Source: Mortierella sp. BCC40632 (lineage: Eukaryota; Mortierellomycota; Mortierellomycetes; Mortierellales; Mortierellaceae). Taken from it: DNA of 64,000 nucleotides. A program made the position numbers and the translations under genes. Of the stretch, positions 45,046 through 57,486 are shown one piece after another; the stretch's first letter is position 1; each line of letters opens with the position of its first letter. The stretch covers positions 429,501 to 493,500 of the forward strand of contig WAEK01000018.1 in assembly GCA_011634665.1 (NCBI GenBank), read 5' to 3'. Below the pieces are notes generated by a model that did no database searches, was not told the DNA's origin, and saw nothing but the letters and a program-made list of their open reading frames with translations.

Positions 45046-45546
45046 ATGGAAACTGCTGCAGATTTGGTATTTTTTCTCCACCTTGACCTTGTCGTCACGA
45101 CCGGTTTCATCAGACACCATGCTGGGACAGGAACAATGCGACTATTCATCCTCATTTCGCCCATTCCTCTATTGTTTTCTTGTCCATTCTCCTCTGATAG
45201 ACTCAAGCCTGGGCAACAGGAACGGCATTTGCCCCACCACTTTCTGTGTCGGCACATCCGATTCTCGCACTGATCACCCTGACTGTTGGCCTCTTCTTTG
45301 GCACAAAGTTTGGAATGTATGTCCCGTCTCCACACTGACTTGAAAGCCAACAGGGCACCCAACTCTCAGGATTATCCAGGGTAGCCTTGCCAACTGATTG
45401 TATTTTCATCTTTCTTGTCCTTTTTACCTGGTGCTAGCTCTGAGAAACCCGTTCTCGTCAATGATCTCGCGACCTCTCTCTCCAGCTCGGTCTTCCTCGG
45501 CTTTGGCATCGTCTTTTTGTTCCTTGCCGTTGGTTTGTACGTATAA
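45046..45546 (+). CDS. OST5: OST5/TMEM258, small subunit of oligosaccharyltransferase
   Basis: Three small exons keep phase: 45046-45066 (METAADL), 45201-45316 and 45438-45546, giving 81 aa, the size of TMEM258/Ost5. The protein has two membrane helices, PILALITLTVGLFFGTKFG and VFLGFGIVFLFLAVGLYV, the latter closely matching the conserved TMEM258 C-terminus that ends in GIYV. It is a structural subunit of the ER oligosaccharyltransferase that transfers N-glycans to nascent proteins. Because the first exon has only seven codons, automated annotation is likely to miss it. Splice junctions are consensus GT-AG. Confidence 0.88.
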
Positions 45547-46705
45547 CCTTGCCACCTCTGTAGGAGCAGTTATAGGTCTTTCCACGGCGACATGACGCAT
45601 AGAGGCGACGTTGCGAGTCTGGTCTGGTCATTATTTCAAAGAAAACCTTGTCTCTGCTCCAATGATCCCTTCTCCTCAATATCCTATCCACGACCAGGAT
45701 CTATCCGTGAAGCATACCAACTTTGAATAAACAACACGAAAAGAAAAAAGAAAAATGAAGAGGAGCTCAGTGTAGACTCATTCAGACCTTTTCGCAAAGC
45801 TATTGGCACGAGAAGAGAGCTAAAATGGTAAGACGATCTTATGGGGAGACGACATTATCAATCGAAAGGCAAGGATAGGGCGCGGGAACGTTTGTATGCG
45901 GCACATGTAGTCTAAAAAACGGGCACGCTGGAAGATCGATGGTGCAAACAAAGGAAAAAAAAAAAAAAAAAAGAAACTCAGGGGTGTGTTGTGTGGGAAG
46001 TGAGTGTTGTTCTTCTGAAGAGGTGAGATAGCCAAAAGACAAAGGCCCAGGATTAAGTGGATAGATGAATGGGAGGGAGAGGGGGGAGGATGGATGGAGG
46101 TGGGAAATAGATCGCAGAGTCAATATTCAAGCAGTGGAGAAGAGAAAAGAGAATCAAACAGCTCAGTCGGTTGCATGAAGAGAAGAAGAGAAGTGCATGC
46201 TAGAACCTTTTCTACAGTAGTTGCTTGACTGACTTTTCTTTTCTTGGCCCCGCTCCTTTTTTTTTTTTGCTGACCCATTGGGCCGTGCATGATTAGTTCA
46301 CTTTGGTCATCTCGATCCCATTCCTTTCTCTCTTTTTCTTTCTTCTCTCCTCTCGCTCTCTTTTCCAGTCCTGCTCTCACATCAATCTGTATTGCTCCCA
46401 TCTCTCATTCATCCCATCCACAACTACGTTTTATTTTTCTTATTTCACTGCTCCTCTGACCCATTCCTCATCTCCCAGAACAACCTTCGACAACTCACCC
46501 CATCCTCCGCGTCTGAGACCTTTTTTTCTTCTTCTCTTTCTCTCTTTCTCTCTTTCTCTCTTTCTCTCTTTCTCTCTTTTATTCATTCGCTTCGGGTGTT
46601 CCGGGCCATCAGCCAGCCCTTGCTTGCTCTCGTCACTCCTGTCGTTCCATTCCTCACTCGCCACTGCCGGCTCGTTTTACTGTTGGGAGAAGGGGAGGGA
46701 ACAAG
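45547..46705. promoter_or_regulatory. intergenic and 5' region of the SIKE-like gene
   Basis: No gene seen in about 1.15 kb. The last 200 bp are pyrimidine-rich, with a (TTTCTC)n stretch at about 46530-46578, a common feature of fungal 5'UTRs of constitutive genes. Confidence 0.4.
46530..46578. repeat. (CTTTCTCT)n pyrimidine repeat
   Basis: Six 8-bp units lie upstream of the SIKE-like start codon. Confidence 0.8.
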
Positions 46706-48739
46706 ATGACTGTTGACGACCATGCGATGCAAAGACTTTGGAAACTGACCAACGAACTCACTGCCCAATTGGTCTTTAACCGGAATGCAACGCTCGAGCT
46801 CAAGCAACAGCTGGCCGATCTCCAGGTATGGCATAACCCCATTCCGTTACACGTCTTTTCTCAATGCCACGAGCTCTTTTTTCTTTGTCTGTGGGCTCGA
46901 GGTGAATGACTTGCTGGGCACAAGGATGGGCACGTTGTCCCAAGTTTTGTTGCACCACCTGCGCGACTCACCCTGGGTGAGAGGGAGGACAGCGATTGTG
47001 AGCCGACACTCTCAGTACTCTTCTCGTATCGCACATTCTTTTGGGCATTCCAACGATTGTTCTCTTTCTTACTCTCTTTCTCGCTCTCTTTCTCACTCTC
47101 TTTCTCACTCACTCACTCACTCTTATACGCATAGGCCAAGGCTGCCCAGAGTACCATTGCGGTCAACCATGATTTCGTCAAATATAATCCTCAAGGTAGA
47201 GAAGCTTTAATTACTACAAAAAGTGCGCAGAAGAAAATATCCTGTTGTCTTTCATCGTACTCATTGAGCATCAAGCGCTTGATATTTTTCTTTTATATAT
47301 TTATAGAGTATGCGGATCTGAACCTTCGGATAACAAACGAGCGGCTTGTCGAAGAGAATACACAATTGCAGGAGCAGGTGCGAGAGTACGAAAAGTGTCT
47401 AGAGTTTATCATGGCCAAGTTTCGTCTACAGAACGTAAGTGCCAGGTCAAGGGAAAGAGGACAGAGTGTTGTTGCCAAAGGAAGGAAGAGAAAAAAAAAA
47501 TAACGGGGCGTTGGGCTGCATCATTATCAACAATATGTAGATCAGACCTGCACCCCATGCAAAAAAACGCAACCCGAGAGTGAAGTTCTCGATAACTCAC
47601 CTTTCCAACCTTTTGGACCTTTTTTTTCCTTCCCTCGCTTAGTTCGCTATGGCTCAAAGCAGAAAGGAGGCCATGCATGAAGCATATCGAATGGCTGAGC
47701 GAGAAGGGGTAAGAAGGTGCACCTTTGTGCAAGGACAAGAGTCGTTGTCCCTGGACAATGACAAACACTTACCAAAGAAAACCCAGCACCTCCTTTTGAA
47801 ATATGAACAAAACGAAGACGGAGACGTCTGTTCCTTACTGCACCCTTTTATTAACTAGACGACTCGACCTTCGCCGGAACGATTTTTTTTAACTGTCTTC
47901 CCATTCCATAGGAACTTGCAATGCGATTGCAGCAAGAGAATACTGCACTGCAGGCTCGATTAGTTGATGTTGGAGCGGTCGCTCGCAAAGCCATCAGCGA
48001 CGAATATTACAACACGGAGGCTATCATTGAGACACTTGAGATTGAGAATCAAGGGTTAAGAGAGTTATTGGGCGTAGCAACAGAGGGTCCTGTGGGTGCC
48101 TTGGGTGCCAGACAACCAGGTAATCGGGTCTCCTTTCCAAGCACAGGCTCCTATGTGGCCTCTAGTGGAAGTGACTGGGAGCGAGACCGCGAACGGGATC
48201 CAGCATCAGGTCCGGTTCAGAGTTCTCCAGCCACTGCAGCTCTGGCTAATGGAGGTCAGCATTCGCCAGCAGTGAATCGTTCCCCTGATATGTCCAATCA
48301 GGGACCAGTGGCCTCAGGACTCTCATCCACCAGATCGCTTTCATCGTCTCCAACTCTTCCAGCAGCTTCATCGACAGCAGCGGGTTCACCTTCAGTAGCG
48401 GCATCAGTGTCACCTTCTTCTGGCCCACTGAAACTCGTGGACCGATCCACCAAGGCAGAGACAGCGAATACAACTGAGGAGAGCAGCTCAGTGAAAAAAT
48501 CGGACGCTCCTGAGACTGGAAGTCAAGCTCGATCGCGAGCCAAGAAGCCACAGGAACATGAGACCAAGAACGTTAGTGGGAGCAATCATACATCGAGTAG
48601 GATAGGGAATACAGGATCTCAGACAACAACGGGGGCAGGAACAAGGAAGACAGTGTCGACTGGCCATGGATCGTTGAGCAATGCGAGCTCAGCGGGGCAA
48701 AAGACAGTCAAGAAAGGAACTCGCAAGACCAAGGTATAG
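46706..48739 (+). CDS. SIKE1/FGFR1OP2-like coiled-coil protein (STRIPAK component)
   Basis: Five exons keep phase: 46706-46825, 47135-47195, 47307-47434, 47643-47708 and 47912-48739, giving about 400 aa. The first ~150 residues are a continuous coiled coil with family blocks: RLWKLTNELTAQLVFNRNAT, VNHDFVKYNPQEYADLNLRI, NTQLQEQVREYEKCLEFIMA, MRLQQENTALQARL, and EYYNTEAIIETLEIENQGLR ending in ELLG. These match the SIKE/FGFR1OP2 family, which scaffolds striatin-PP2A (STRIPAK) complexes; fungal counterparts act in hyphal fusion, septation and development. The C-terminal ~210 residues are a Ser/Thr/Ala/Gly-rich disordered tail ending in basic KKGTRKTKV, longer than in animals. Confidence 0.88.
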
Positions 48740-49411
48740 CCAAGGTCTGGTTACTCGAAAGAGGATAAAGATGTGCTCCACATGGATTGAGAATATAAAC
48801 GTAAAAAAAAAAAAAGACCTTTACAAATCTCATACGTGTGGGTGCCACCAACCTTAAAAAAATAAGGTCATCATTGCCCCTTGGAGGCATGTGAGGTGTT
48901 TGCTCAGAAAGAGAGAAAGAGGAATAGGGTCAAAAGGAAAAAAAAAAGGGACTGGACAAGGCCACAGGTGATCGAGACCCAAATTCAGGCCATCGTTAGG
49001 AAGCATTGCATTTCTCTTCCAGTCAAGGATGGAATGAATGGCCTGTGGGCGGGACGGCCAAGGCAGGGTTCGGGAGTGTGACATTAAGCAGGAGGAGAGA
49101 AGAGGAATGAGCCATGCTTCAACTTCTGTTAGAGACTCAGGGTCGGTTGGTTGCTTAGCCAGAGAGGAGAGGAGGGGGGGGGGGCGTCACTGCGCATGGC
49201 CCAAATATGAAGCATTGTTGTTTCCATTCTTTCTCCTTCCTTTCTCATTTGTCTTTCTCTATCTCTTCACTCCTTCTCTTTTCTACCATTCCATCCGACG
49301 TTCTCCACTCTTCCTGCTCCGCCATCAAAAAAACCCTCTTCATCGTCACCTCCCTTCTGGAATTCCCCTCTCTCGGATCCCCACGAATTAAAACGCATTC
49401 TCATTTGCGAA
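48740..49411. promoter_or_regulatory. intergenic SIKE-like / Sac2-like genes
   Basis: No gene seen; it contains the 3' flank of the SIKE-like gene and the promoter of the phosphatase, with a G9 run at 49174-49183. Confidence 0.4.
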
Positions 49412-49834
49412 ATGCGTCTCAAAACCTCGGCACCATCAGCCAAGGGCAATCCGTCGCAGGACCATCCAACTCTGGCGAAGCAGGAACAGCAACAGCAACA
49501 GCAGCAATGTGAGGAGCCTCAGTCCCCTCTTCGACCCTACCAACACATTCAGTTGACAGTAGACCAGGACCGCTTCGTCCTGCAGTCGTATCAAAAAAAG
49601 GGCATTGTAGCAGGAGATGAAGGCGTTAATGGAAATGGCGCTACCGAGCATCCTCTCCAGATCCTCTTTTCTTTGGCTGGGACTACACAAGTCTCTGTGG
49701 ACCATAGCCAAGACGAATGCTCGAAAGCGACAGATAACACTGTATCGGCGACCAGCACTCCTACCCCACGGACGACCTGTAAACGGGTTTCCTTTATTGA
49801 GCCAGGTGAGGGTTGTTTTCTCTCTCTCTCTCTC

Positions 49835-49868
<34 letters not shown>

Positions 49869-52800
49869 TTCCTTTCTGTTACGCTTCGTTGAGATAATGT
49901 CTGTGCTGACATGTCTATTCTTCAAAACACTTTTCGTGGAACCTTGCTTGCTTTGACTGCACTAGGAGCATATTCCCGCTCAGAGTCCGCTCGCGATTAT
50001 ATCATTTATGGCTGCATTGGACTTCTTGATCTCCACACTGGTAAGCACTCCTCCCCCTTCCCCTATCCCCAAGCCTGCATCCATTCAACCATTATGCCAA
50101 ATGATTAGGTTTTCTTCTTCTCTTCATTAACCATGCCTTTCCCAAATTGATCTAGGCCCACATTTGGTCGTCATCACATCTATCCGAGCGCTAGGAGATA
50201 TTGAAGACACTCCTGTGTTTGCGATTGAAAAGATTGCTGTCGTGCCGCTTGACACTGAAGGTGCCATCTCGGTACTAGACAGGCTCGCGCGACCCATTGG
50301 CTCCGATATCGATGGAGAACAGAAGACACCTTCCAAAGGTGATCAAGGGTCTTTGCCCTCATCTGATGCCGCTCAGGAGAAGTTGACTGAGGCGGCTGCT
50401 CTAGTCCCAGTTGCTTCTGGAGATGTTGCCGCGCCCAAGAATAATACCGAGAACAGCCTAGTGGGATCAAAGTCACCCAAGATCAAATTCGCGTTCCTGG
50501 GGACGAAACAAGAGACCGGTTCTCAAAAGTCTTCCTCGAGCTCAAGCCTACTCTCTACTTCACCTGCGCCTTCGGATTCACTGGACAGAAAGGCCTCTGG
50601 TACATCAACACCCAAAAGAATCTCTTTTGATCTTCCTCGACTTGGCTTTGGAAACCGGAGCAGCACCAATCTCACTAGTAATTTGAGTGTGACACCACCT
50701 ACGGCCTCGCATTCTACTCCTTCCTCGCCACCAATGTCGCCGACCACTCAGGCAAAGTTTAGCTTCTTTGCCAAGCTCAAGGAAAGCATTTTGGACACCA
50801 AAAAGCCAACCAGTGACAGCCAACAGGATCAGTCTTCGCAATCTCCATCCTCCGAGAAGACTTGCGAGGATTCAAAAGAAACAGAAAAGGCAGAGAGTGG
50901 CACTCCTAGCACAATCGATCCGTCGTTGCCCGCCAAAAATACAACTGCACAAACGGATCTTGGACAGATGCCTGCTTCGGATAAGACTTCTACTCGCATT
51001 GGAAACGAGGCTGATGAGGAAAAACCGTCTGAAGACAGCTGTAAATGTGCGTGTACTCTGCCCTTGTCTGAAGACGAGACCTTTAAGAACCAGGCGTTGG
51101 ACCGACGGATCATTCGAGAAATGTCATCTTTGTTTACAACGGGTTTCTACTTTTCCTATCGACTCAATCTCCTGATGTCTGCCCAAAGGCGATCGGATCA
51201 AGATCGGGACCCTCTGGTTCGAAGCCAGAGACATTGGCAAAAAGTGGACCGGCGTTTCTGGTGGAACGAGCACTTGGTTCAGGACTTTTTGAGAGTCGAG
51301 GTAATTGTTTTTTGTTCGTGGAAAGAATTGCCTTCGCCTTTTTTTTTTTTACATTTGCTAAAGCCTGAGTAATCAAATATAATAGGCCCATGGTTACATT
51401 CTTCCGATCATGCAAGGCTATGTAGAAATCGAGCCATGTGTAATAGAAGAGCAAGCTTTTGAGTTTATCCTCATCTCAAGAAGGAGTCGTGAACGATCCG
51501 GTCTACGCTACCAAAGGCGTGGTATAGATGACAATGGAGACACTGCCAATTTTGTGGAGACGGAGCAGATCCTGCGTATTGTGGTATGTTTTCCATTTTC
51601 TACATCCTCGTTTTCTTTTCCTCGGTATCTGAAAGTTGCTCCTGGTTCTAATTGTCTTTTTCTTTCGAAAAAAAAATCTAACAGAGAGATGATAGCGAGC
51701 ACCAAGTATCGTTTGTGCAAACACGTGGTTCCATCCCACTCTTTTGGTCCCAGTCGCCCTATCGACTCAAACCCATCCCGATCATGGAGCGAACCGAACA
51801 GGAGAACGAAGCTGGCTTCAAGAAGCATATTGACAGTCTATTGACGCACTATGGTCGTCAGATTTTTATAAGTTTGGTGGAGCAACATGGTCGAGAGCTC
51901 ATTGCTGGGTCTGCCTACACCCATTATGTCCAAAAATTAGCTGAACCCAGAATCAGGTAAATGATCGAACTCGTTCAGGGATGCATTACTTGCTTGGGAC
52001 TGAATCTGCCGGAAAGACACCTGTTATTAACCACAGTGTTTTATTTTTATGAAAACAGATATATCGAGTTTGATTTCCATGAGGAATGCAGAGGAATGAA
52101 GTATGAAAATATTGATCGGTTAATTAAAACCTTGGAGGTACCGATCCATGAGCTGGGATATTGCTGGCTAGCACCCAAGAACACGGGTCCCAAAGAAGAG
52201 TCCGAGGCGTTTTCACGACTTCACGACCAGAAAGGAGTGATCCGGACCAACTGTATGGATTGTCTTGACCGGACTAATGTTGTTCAGAGCGCCATTGGGC
52301 GGTATATTCTGAACCATCAGCTACTGCGACTAGGTATCGCGTCTTTCCCAGATAAGGGACTCTCTGTCTATGAGGATTTTGAGACGGTCTTTAACAATGT
52401 GTGGGCCAACAATGGAGATGCGATCAGTCGAGAGTATGCAGGAACGAGTGCACTCAAGGGAGACTTTACGCGTACGGGAAAGCGAAATTTTCAAGGCATG
52501 GTCAATGACGCCACCAATTCCATTGCACGCATGTATCAAAACACCTTTAAGGATTACTTCCGTCAGGCAGCAATCGACTATATGCTTGGCAACACTGATC
52601 TAAACATCTTCAAGACACTTCAGACTACAGCTTTTGGCACAGCAGTCACTCCCGCACCGGTCCTTCCTTTGCCATCCTTGCCATCTTCCGAGACGGCAAC
52701 ACCGATCTCTGCTTCCGAATCCGAGATAAAGGCCGCGGTCGGAGCACGTTCGCAGATCAAGATGGCAGGATTGGCCCTTGAATCAGAAGAGAAGTCCGGA

Positions 52801-54393
52801 GATCTTCAAGCTTTGACTGTATCCGAAACAGTACCAGCATTGTCGGAAGAGGAAAAGAGGCTTCAGCAGGAGGCATGGATCAATATCAGAGAGGCAGCAA
52901 TCGAAACCTCTGCCGAAATCGTCATCTCGCCCGGTGAACTGTCTTGGAAGGGTTGGACATTTATGTGTTGTTCCAATGAGATCAGTAGTGCACTCTTATC
53001 CTCGTCTTCACCCTTTTCTTCGCCTCAGTCAACACCTCTGTCGGCGAAAAAGCAGCTGGTCCGTCCAAACAAGAACCGAATTTCGTTCTCGCTTGCAGGG
53101 CAAGGCGGTGAAAAGACGTCCAAAGTTGCAAAGTCAACTCATGTCTTTTATGATGAAAAGGTGGTTCTCTTGACAGAGCGAGCCTTGTATATTTGCACGT
53201 ATGACTATGAGATGGAAAAAGTGCTCGAGTTTTGGAGACTTGCCCTTGAAAAGATAACCGGGATCGATAAAGGACCTTATTTCATGACGGCGCAAGACAA
53301 GACACCTCATGGAATGGATCCTCTTGAGAACTATGGATTTGCGGTCGTTTACAGGGCTAGTGCAGGTGGTGAGACCTTGAGAGTCAACAATGGAAGCGTT
53401 CGGAACCGAAGGACAATGAGCTTTTACTTATCTCCAAGCAGTCTTGAAAAGGTTCCTGAAGACCAAAGCGAGATTGGTGGCGCATCTGAGGAAACAACTG
53501 ACGCAACGGCCAAATCTGTTGATACAAAAGTGCCATCAGGACGAACCAAGATCAGTCAAGAGGAATCTCAGGACTTGACTTCGGAGATTCGGTCTGTAAG
53601 ATTCAAGACTGTGAAGCACCCTGAGACGAATGCCGTGCCATTTGTGAGTTGTAAGGATGTGGAGGATCCTCAGGGTCGATCTGCACCAAAAGAGAAGCCA
53701 GGCAAGATTCGACGAACAGCTCAAGACTGTGCGGAATGGGTTGTGACAGAAATTGTCCAAGGGCGATGTGAACTGGTTGCCGTTGCAGAGAATACTGGAG
53801 CAGAATCTCCCATCAAGGACAAAACTCCTGGAGAGAGCTCAGATGCGGATGTGTTGTCGCATCGTCATGGACGTTGTCCCAGTGAAGAGTACAACTATCA
53901 TTCACCCAAAGAGTCAAAATGGACGGGTGTCCAGGTCGATCTTGTGATCCGTGACCAGGTATTGCAGAGTCTTGAAGCGGCAGGTGAAATAGAAAAGAAT
54001 GGTCCCAAGGGATCCACGAAGGCGAAAACTTCAAAGAGAACCAAGGGATTGTTTGCGGAGCTGTTTATGAACGCGTCCAAGGAGAGTAATAGTAGTAGTG
54101 GCGGCTCCATTTCATGGCTCAAGAAGTTACAGTTTGGACCGGATACAGACGACGATAGCAGTAGCGAAGAAGACGGCGATGATGACGATGATAATATAGA
54201 CGAAGAAGAAGAAGTGAAGAAGAAGAAAGAAGGAGAAGGCAAGGGGAAAGAAGAGGCCAAGCCAACTCTGAATCAGACGCCGGCCGGAGACTGTAGCAGT
54301 AACAGCGCCAGTAGCCAAGTCAGAAGCAGTGGTAGCAAAACTACTACAGCCATGGTATTTTCCAAACTCAAGAAAGTTGTTAAGAATATTTAG
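49412..54393 (+). CDS. Sac2/INPP5F-like phosphoinositide phosphatase (Sac domain plus hSac2 domain)
   Basis: Six exons keep phase: 49412-49805, 49894-50040, 50156-51300, 51386-51583, 51685-51956 and 52059-54393, giving about 1496 aa. The Sac domain is split: the N-terminal part RGTLLALTALGAYSRSESAR...YIIYGCIGLLDLHTG is followed by a Ser/Pro-rich insert of about 250 residues, then RREMS-like and FYFSYRLNLL, RFWWNEHLVQDFLR, GYILPIMQGYVEI, RGSIPLFWSQ. The catalytic CX5R(T) loop is RTNCMDCLDRTN, Cys about residue 784. After the Sac domain, the hSac2 domain (EAAIETSAEIVISPGELSWK...VVLLTERALYICTYDYEME) identifies the Sac2/INPP5F group, which hydrolyses PI4P on endosomes. The C-terminus is Glu/Asp-rich then Ser-rich. 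Intron 5 (51957-52058) is a multiple of three in length apart from a stop at its start. Confidence 0.9.
49839..49867. repeat. poly-T run in Sac2-like gene intron 1
   Basis: About 29 T residues preceded by a short (TC)n run, upstream of the acceptor at 49893. Confidence 0.85.
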
Positions 54394-55419
54394 AGAATAC
54401 TTATCATGAGCAAAAGCTAAGAAGAACGGGAGGGTCGAGACGCGAAGCCAATAAAGTGGCATTCTTTGTATGAGCTTCGCCCAAAGGCAACCTTTTGTTT
54501 TGTATGACTACTTTGTATGTGTGTTCAAGTCCATAGCTCTTTTTTACAAGTCGAGTGGAGAGAAGTTCTGGATCTCGGATTGGCCGAGTCGGGTCTGTCA
54601 AGAGAGGGGAGAGAAAGAGAGAAAGAAAGGGAGAGGAGAAACCTGACAGGGTAAAATAGCCGAGTGTTGGTCTCTTGCATTTTCTCCTTCCCCCCCCCCT
54701 CCTTCATCCTCCTTTCCTCACGGCGCGATATTATTTCCTCCCCTTTCCCTCTTCCTCTATACTCTCCGCCTCCTCTTTTCTCATTCTGCTCCCAATGAAA
54801 GAATGCTCGACGGATAGGCTCATTTTCCCCCCTCTTCTGGTGTCCTTTTGCTTATTAATGAGTGTTATTGGTAGGATTCTTGATCGAAATTTCAATGAAG
54901 GTACCTCATCCACTCCACGGATACTACATCGTCGCAATAGCTCAAAAGTACCTATCGCACATGGCCTTAGCTTGGAGCATTGGATTGAAGGGCAATTTTT
55001 TTTTTTCCTCAAAGGGTCAAAACTCGTTTCAAGGTTGCATCACCAAGGTACTCTGGTACCTTTTTTTTCCAAGAGGAATGCCAAAAATTTTAAAAGTGCT
55101 CATGCTTTGTACTTTTGGACTACTTAGTATCCATGGTAGAGCGTAAATGTTTGCTTGTATTGTCGCATTATCAAAGGGGCTCTACCGCTTACCACACACC
55201 CTAGAATAGCCTTTCTTGTCATGGCCAAAAGAAAGTAAGCTCTTTGTATTGGATCACTGTTTCGGGCCTTTTTTCTTTTTTTTTTTTTTTTTTTTTCTTT
55301 CTTTCTTTCTTTCTTTCTTTTTAAATTGTAGATGCAGCACAAATGTTGGCTTTAGACTTGGACAATTGGGTTCGGGCTAGCCGTTCGTTCACCTAAATAC
55401 ATATCCAGGGGATGGGATT
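54394..55419. other. convergent 3' intergenic region
   Basis: It lies between the stops of the Sac2-like gene (+) and the aldo-keto reductase (-). No gene recognised. It contains C9 near 54690, T-runs and a (TTTC)n repeat at about 55298-55321. Confidence 0.4.
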
Positions 55420-57078
55420 CTAAACTTCCTTTTCCTCCTTCTTCTCCTCGCTAACGTCTGGCTTGAGATATCGAACATCGCGTCTAAAGTAGAGTTGATA
55501 GGCCGACTTGGTCTTGTCCCAAGCTTCTTCGAATGCCTTGACTACATCCTCCGGTAGAGGTCCCTTTTGAAGACTGATCAAGTTCTCCTTGAGATCCTCG
55601 ACACGGTCGTTGGCTCCAAAGATCAATCCGTCTTCAGCGCCCAGTCCAGAGTGGTGGTTCATCCATCGGATCGAGGCTTCTAGAAGAGGGATATTGTGTT
55701 TGGCAGCAATGCTCTTTAGGTCCGCCACTACATTGAAGTACAAGGGGGACCAGTACTGTTCGCGATAGCTATTATGAGAAATCATGGGGTGTTGCGCACC
55801 CAATCAAAAAAATATACAAGATCAATTTTTTTTTTTTTTTTTAAGAAAAATAGAGAGAGTGTGTGTGTGAGTGAGTGAGAGAGAGGAGAGAGGAGTGAGT
55901 TTCTGAGTTGAGAATGGACACAGAGGGGAATGTTGTGGATGATGTAGGCTCTTACTACGCTCCAAGGACGGTCTTGGTATCAAATCGGGTACCATCATTA
56001 ACTGGTTCATCCATCTTGTAGTTTCCAGTCAAGAACCCTCCAGCCTAGAGCGTGGACAGAAATAAAGAATTCAATTGAGAGAGCACCAAACACAAATGTA
56101 AGCCCAAAGGAAAAAAAAAAAAAAAAAAAATTGAAGCCGAGAGAAAAGAGAGACCAATCACAGCCACATTCGCTCGTCGTCAAAGCAGCAATGACTTACA
56201 ATGGGGTTATAGGCATAGAATCGAATGCCAAGTTCTCTCAAACAAGGAAAGAGCTCTCGCTCCACTTGACGCATCAGGGGGTTATACCAGCCTTGGTAAA
56301 CTGTTGGCTTGATGTATCCTTTGAAATGACAAATCTGATACACCAGCGACACTTGCCAGGCAGCAAAGTTGGAGAGACCAAACTATATGGTCGATCCAAA
56401 AAGGAGATCCGAGATTAGAGAAAATGTTACAATTGTGAGGGCGTACGTGTGTGCGCGCGCATGTATGTGTATGTGTGGGAAAGAAAAAGAAAGAGAATGG
56501 AGTAGCTACCTGCTCGATAAGACCTCGTTTGTAGAGGTCATCGACAGCCTTCAAGGTCTCTTCAAAGGGCGTGAAAAAGTCGGGCGCATGCAAGTAAAAA
56601 ATCTTGACTTTGGGGACCTTGAGGGCCTCGAGAGATGCATGGAAGGCTTTGGACAAGGCTTCGGGTTTATGATCGCCTGGATGAATTGGATAGACCTTGG
56701 TCGAAATTTCAAATCGCGTCAAGGGCGCGCCCTGGACTTGTCCAAGGACTGTCTCAGTATCTCCCTCACAATAGACTCGGGCCGTGTCCAGTTCGAAGAC
56801 ATTAAAGGACTCGAGGAGATCTAAGAATGGCTTGACATTCTCGGCACCTTGGACTCTGTAGTCAGACTGGGTTGGATCAGTCGTATCAAGCGCAAAGCTC
56901 TGTGTACTAAATATGGTGGCAAAAGTGAGGCGATGCACAGAGTGAGAAGTCGAGAGAAAGAAAGGAAAATAGTATTATAGAGAGATCAATCACACCAGAA
57001 CCACTGCTAACAACAGTTATAGCCGCGCGCGTGTTCTTACCCGAGCACGATGCGAGGTGTGGATCGGGTAGGAGTCAT
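55420..57078 (-). CDS. aldo-keto reductase, AKR7-like (aflatoxin-aldehyde-reductase type)
   Basis: Five exons keep phase: 57078-57041, 56906-56510, 56382-56200, 56044-55959 and 55768-55420, giving 350 aa. Blocks: MTPTRSTPRIVLG joined to TQSFALDTTDP; FELDTARVYCEGDTETVLG with the catalytic Asp and Tyr; STKVYPIHPGDHKPEAL with the catalytic Lys; VKIFYLHAPDFFTPFEET with the catalytic His; FGLSNFAAWQV; RFYAYNPIAGGFLTGNY; and C-terminal GLIFGANDRVEDLKENL binding NADP(H). These match AKR7 enzymes that reduce dialdehydes and succinic semialdehyde in the cytosol. The C-terminus ends in a lysine/glutamate tail (SEEKKEEKEV). Intron 2 has GT/GC dinucleotide repeats near 56445-56475. Confidence 0.94.
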
Positions 57079-57486
57079 GACAAGAGAGCGGCAAAGTGGG
57101 AAGAGATCCAATGGTAGAGTGAAAGGTATGTGGCGATGAGTGTGGGAAAGAAAAAAGATATAATAGAAAAAGAAAAATTGGGATCGCTTGCCCAAGGGTC
57201 AACTTTTTATTTCGAAAACTAAAAACAAGAATCAATAACGTTCCATTCTCGCAACGGCCGAACGCGTCAGCATGCATCGCCTGGCTGCAGGAATGGTTCC
57301 GAGGGGAGGAGACGAGGGGGGAAAAATGAAGCGGCGTGTGTCCAGCACTTGCAGGTGTCGACTGCAGGAACGCAGGTCATTGGGATTCTATTCCTATCCA
57401 TTTTTAGTGGGCATCGCAGGGTGAATGTCCCCTGCTCGGACTCTAGCGCCATTTCAGACAGGCGCCTCGCAAGCTGAAGTAAGGAC
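57079..57486. promoter_or_regulatory. upstream region of the aldo-keto reductase
   Basis: About 400 bp between the reductase start codon and the stop of the threonine aldolase gene, both on the minus strand. No gene seen. Confidence 0.4.
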
